Shown: positions 61,382 to 64,000 of the stretch, piece by piece | How positions within the stretch are numbered: the stretch's first letter is position 1 | Layout: each line of letters starts with the position of its first letter | Origin: UBA7672 sp041166025 | GTDB lineage: Bacteria > Pseudomonadota > Alphaproteobacteria > Caulobacterales > Hyphomonadaceae | DNA: 64,000 bases | Assembly: GCA_041166025.1 (NCBI GenBank) | Contig: JBEAMJ010000040.1 | Location: 1 to 64,000 of the forward strand | Reading direction: 5' to 3' | The notes under the pieces: model-generated | What the model saw: the letters and a program-made list of their open reading frames with translations, nothing else | The model's database searches: none | What the model was told of the DNA's origin: nothing | Program-made: the position numbers and the translations under genes

Positions 61382-61413
61382 TTTTTCGTTAATCCCGAGT
61401 TCATCACGAAAAA
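61382..61413. promoter_or_regulatory. Candidate operator of the double-TetR gene
   Basis: TTTTTCGT (61382-61389) and ACGAAAAA (61406-61413) are exact inverted repeats separated by 16 bases, in an AT-richer pocket upstream of the double-TetR start at 61463. TetR regulators commonly bind such sites in their own promoters. It is a candidate only; the longer open frame from 61337 would place it inside the coding region. Confidence 0.35.
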
Positions 61414-61462
61414 TCACGGCCGCCAGCGGATTGCCGCGCCGCACAATCCGGGCTTCTGTTGC

Positions 61463-62737
61463 ATGAATCAGACTTCGCGTGTCACGGGAAGCGGCAGCGC
61501 CTTGAGCCAGCAAGCCCAGGATGGGACAGCAAAGCCGGACGCTAACCCGGTCGGCCACCGATTCGATCAGCGCCGTGCCGACCTAGTTGCTGGTGCAATT
61601 CCGATCCTCAACAGCAAAGGGTTCAAGGGGATGCGGCTGACTGCGGTCGCCGAAGCGATTGGGCTGCGGGCGACCGGCGTCACCTATTATTTCCCACGCA
61701 AGGAAGATCTGGCGGTGGCGTGTCTGGAGACTGGCTTCGACATCTTCCACAGGATGCTGGACCAAGCTGAAGTCGGCAAAAATGCTGCCGAACGGCTTAC
61801 CCGCCTGATCTCCGTGTTCATTGAGCGCGACGCCGCTGTGCGCAGAAGGGAGGCGCAACCGCTTGCATCCTTCGCTGCGATCCGCGCGCTCGAAGGCGAA
61901 CAGCGTCAACGTGTGGCCGAAGGGTACAAACACGTGTTTCGCCGTGTACAAAATCTCCTCAAGTCCTCGGAGTTAACTCACCTTGATGCTCCTGAGCGTA
62001 ACCTACGCACGATCATCCTTCTGGAGCAGCTTTTCTGGACCAGCGGATGGCTGGACGGGTACGACCTCGATCTTTTTCCGCGCTTCGCCGCGAGGATGAG
62101 TGACATCGTTGTTGGCGGGCTTGCACCTCTGGGGACACAGGACGGGACGGCCACGATCGACCTCGATGCGGCGGTCGAGACGCCGAACGAGAGCTTCCTG
62201 GTCGCTGCCACACGTGAGATCAACGCGCGTAGCTATCGCGGCGCATCGGTTGATCGCATTGCGGCAGGTCTCAACCGCACCAAGGGCGCATTCTACCACT
62301 ACAACAAGGCCAAGGACGATCTTGTCGCCGCGTGTTTCCGCCGCTCGTTCGATCTCGCCTGCGAGGCCCAGCGCAGGGCGCTTGCATCACATGGACCCGA
62401 ACGTGATCGGTTGGCAGCCGCCGTTGCCGGGCTTGTCCGCTTCCAGCTCGGGCCACGCGGGCCGATGCTGTGTGCGGCCGTCATGTCCTCGATGCCCTCG
62501 GAGCATCAGGCCGAGATCATAGCGCAGTCCAACACGATCAGCCGCCAATTCGGCGCGATGGTCGCCGATGGTGTGGCCGACGGCTCGGTTCGCCGGGTCG
62601 ATCCCGCCATCGCTGGCGCCTTGCTTCATGCAGCCATCAACGCCGCCGCCGAAGTACGCGAACTCAGCCTTGCAGCCGAGCCTGACTTGGTCGCGCGCTT
62701 CGTAGGTGCGCTGTTCGGCGGGCTGGCGTCCGCATGA
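61463..62737 (+). CDS. Tandem TetR regulator (two TetR domains in one chain)
   Basis: A 424-residue protein made of two complete TetR units. The first helix-turn-helix is GMRLTAVAEAIGLRATGVTYYFPRKEDL near residue 57, followed by its own ligand domain. The second is GASVDRIAAGLNRTKGAFYHYNKAKDDL near residue 260, again with a ligand-binding domain. Most TetR proteins are single units of about 200 residues that dimerise; this fusion would act as a covalent dimer. I start at MNQTSRVTG because the upstream stretch holds a palindrome and is AT-richer; in-frame ATGs at 61337 and 61352 are alternatives. The target may be the convergent exported protein or the gene itself. Confidence 0.85.
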   Translation: MNQTSRVTGSGSALSQQAQDGTAKPDANPVGHRFDQRRADLVAGAIPILNSKGFKGMRLTAVAEAIGLRATGVTYYFPRKEDLAVACLETGFDIFHRMLDQAEVGKNAAERLTRLISVFIERDAAVRRREAQPLASFAAIRALEGEQRQRVAEGYKHVFRRVQNLLKSSELTHLDAPERNLRTIILLEQLFWTSGWLDGYDLDLFPRFAARMSDIVVGGLAPLGTQDGTATIDLDAAVETPNESFLVAATREINARSYRGASVDRIAAGLNRTKGAFYHYNKAKDDLVAACFRRSFDLACEAQRRALASHGPERDRLAAAVAGLVRFQLGPRGPMLCAAVMSSMPSEHQAEIIAQSNTISRQFGAMVADGVADGSVRRVDPAIAGALLHAAINAAAEVRELSLAAEPDLVARFVGALFGGLASA

Positions 62738-62741
62738 GCCC

Positions 62742-63758
62742 CTATTCGGAATCTCCGACAATGCCCGTCACGCGACCCTCCCGCTCATCCATGCGCGCGC
62801 CACCCAGGATGCCGGGCAGGGCGTAGTTCCCTTCATGGCAGGCGTACTCGTAGATCGGCTCCTTGCTGGCCGTTAGCGTCATCTCTCCGCGCCAGGGCCG
62901 GCTGAATGCGTCCGGATCCTCGACCACGAACTCATAATGTATCGCCTCTGCGCCCACGCGCGAGAAGCGCTCGGTCACCACCGGGTTCTCGCCGACATAG
63001 TAACTATCGCCCATGTTTGGCCTCACGCGGATGTCGTGATGGAAATTCCGCGTCTGCACCACCAGAACGTCACCTTCCCACCACCCAACAGAATTTCCGA
63101 GCCAGGTGTTGAAGCCGCCCGCCTCGCGCTTTTCGCCGATCGGGATGATGCGTGCGTCATGAATCATTTCGACCGTGATGGTCACATGCGTCGGTGTCTG
63201 CACGATCTGATAGTGATTGTTGTAAAGCACATTGATCATCGGCGGACCGGCGGTCGAGCCGAATCCGACGATGCAGCGTTCACCCTGCGGTCTGATTTCC
63301 GGGCCGTCCCATGTGCCCCGCACTTTCGCCAGCCTGTCCTCGAGATGCTTTTTCGCTGCGGGCGTGTAGGGGATGCGGCCGTCCGGCGGATCGATGATCC
63401 AGGACGAACGGGTCTCACCTTTCACCACGCCGTATTGGGTGCCCGGGTCGATCCAGAAGGCGTTGTAACCAGCGTTGGCGTTGCGATCGGTCGGGGCGCC
63501 CTCGTTTGGATTCGACGGTGCATTTGCTTGCTGCATCATACGCGCCCGCGCCTGTTCCATCTGCTGCGCGCGGTCTGCCGGGATTGTCTGGCCCTTGAAC
63601 TGCGCCGGCCGCTCAAGCGTGGTGAGGCTCGCATTGGTCCATACGCCCTGCAGGTCCGGCTTGCCGTCCGGCGTGCGCGGCGCCTGCCAGGTCTCCTGCG
63701 CAACGGCATGGCCAGATGCGGCCGCCATCAGTGCAATGCTGAACAGAGCTCTGCGCAT
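62742..63758 (-). CDS. Exported PDLQGVW-family protein, unknown function
   Basis: A 338-residue protein with a cleavable signal peptide (MAAASGHAVAQETW). The mature start RTPDGKPDLQGVWTNASLTTLERP, then GRIPYTPAAKKHLEDR, GERCIVGFGSTAGPP, and GNSVGWWEGDVLVVQTRNF are characteristic of a large family of exported proteins with no tested role. A distant relative lies at 22898-23845, which shares PDL-GVW, G-IPYT and WEGD motifs. The two cysteines (ERCIVG and YACHEG) may pair. The ATG has AGGAG seven bases upstream. It converges with the double-TetR gene, four bases apart. Confidence 0.75.
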   Translation of the reverse strand: MRRALFSIALMAAASGHAVAQETWQAPRTPDGKPDLQGVWTNASLTTLERPAQFKGQTIPADRAQQMEQARARMMQQANAPSNPNEGAPTDRNANAGYNAFWIDPGTQYGVVKGETRSSWIIDPPDGRIPYTPAAKKHLEDRLAKVRGTWDGPEIRPQGERCIVGFGSTAGPPMINVLYNNHYQIVQTPTHVTITVEMIHDARIIPIGEKREAGGFNTWLGNSVGWWEGDVLVVQTRNFHHDIRVRPNMGDSYYVGENPVVTERFSRVGAEAIHYEFVVEDPDAFSRPWRGEMTLTASKEPIYEYACHEGNYALPGILGGARMDEREGRVTGIVGDSE

Positions 63759-64000
63759 CAACGTTCTCCTGACGTGTTTCGTGAACGACCTGCCACCATT
63801 CGCGCGCGGACAGGCCCGACGGTCAACACATAGTGACGCCCAAATCCGCGACGTCACATTGTAACTTCGAGGAGAGTTCAGGAGGAAATCGCGGCGGCCG
63901 GTCAGGTCGCCCTTTCTCTCGATCAAGGTCGAATGGGAAGGCGTGGATGGCTAGTCTATCAACACAAACTCGGCCGGCACGCAGAAGCGCAAGCGCGTCG

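Noticed and set aside
63951..64000. C-terminal end of a leftward gene entering from the right edge (reads RLRFCVPAEFVLID then stop)
   Set aside because: Only about 15 codons are inside the window, too short to support a call.

Overview
The window is chromosomal DNA of a GC-rich alphaproteobacterium. The evidence for the class is the split pntA/small protein/pntAB/pntB operon preceded by an aa3-type subunit IV-like gene, an Irr-type Fur regulator with an ICE-like operator, and the DUF3604 / peptidyl-prolyl isomerase / HupE-UreJ triplet. A marine or freshwater member near Hyphomonadaceae, Caulobacterales or Sphingomonadales fits, but the sequence alone does not fix the family. About 55 genes are packed tightly on both strands with many 4-base start/stop overlaps. 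I see no rRNA, tRNA, CRISPR array, insertion sequence or prophage.

Layout. 1-5.1 kb: rimO (3' end cut by the window edge), a divergent membrane acyltransferase, and a leftward run of small genes (DoxX-like, membrane protein, DinB-like, methyltransferase, and a gene with an in-frame TAA). 5.2-10.3 kb: a leftward operon for the proton-translocating transhydrogenase. It has a full-length haloalkane dehalogenase inserted between pntAB and pntB, a small membrane protein between pntA and pntAB, and a glutathione transferase at its end. 10.5-19.4 kb: a zinc-ribbon methyltransferase, an alpha/beta hydrolase, two paralogous exported quinohaemoprotein dehydrogenases flanking an exported EF-hand protein, a DUF3089 lipoprotein and an unknown gene. 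19.4-26.3 kb: a palindromic repeat, a LolCDE/YbbAP-like ABC exporter, an exported lipoprotein, a DUF6152 protein behind a structured leader, fructose-1,6-bisphosphatase and a DoxX-like protein. 26.2-38 kb: soluble transhydrogenase sthA, DASS and AEC transporters, an acetyltransferase, a CoA ligase, a CorA/ZntB channel, tlyA, a glycine-zipper protein, aroC, an OsmC-like protein and an SDR. 38-44.7 kb: an exported protein, then a four-gene leftward operon (acyl-CoA dehydrogenase, MaoC-type hydratase, CitE-type lyase, CoA-transferase) that matches itaconate catabolism, then MAPEG and GST-like genes. 44.8-50.9 kb: the DUF3604/PPIase/HupE triplet, a thiolase and an exported esterase. 51-58.3 kb: a membrane-anchored winged-helix regulator, a serine beta-lactamase-fold hydrolase, kynureninase divergent from a formamidase-like lipoprotein, irr with its operator, and a CaiB/BaiF CoA-transferase. 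58.3-64 kb: a decayed gene, then the most unusual locus: a stand-alone RyR-domain protein divergent from a two-helix membrane protein carrying two Rossmann (TrkA-N/RCK-like) domains and a C-terminal RyR domain, followed by a small unknown gene, a double-TetR regulator and an exported protein.

Together the genes give a redox and CoA-thioester-rich metabolism: two transhydrogenases, periplasmic quinoproteins, CoA ligase/transferases/dehydrogenase, thiolase and several detoxifying hydrolases and transferases. The strongest candidates for new biology are the RyR/RCK locus, the dehalogenase embedded in the pnt operon, the quinoprotein/EF-hand cluster and the itaconate-type operon whose CoA-transferase lacks the usual glutamate motif.
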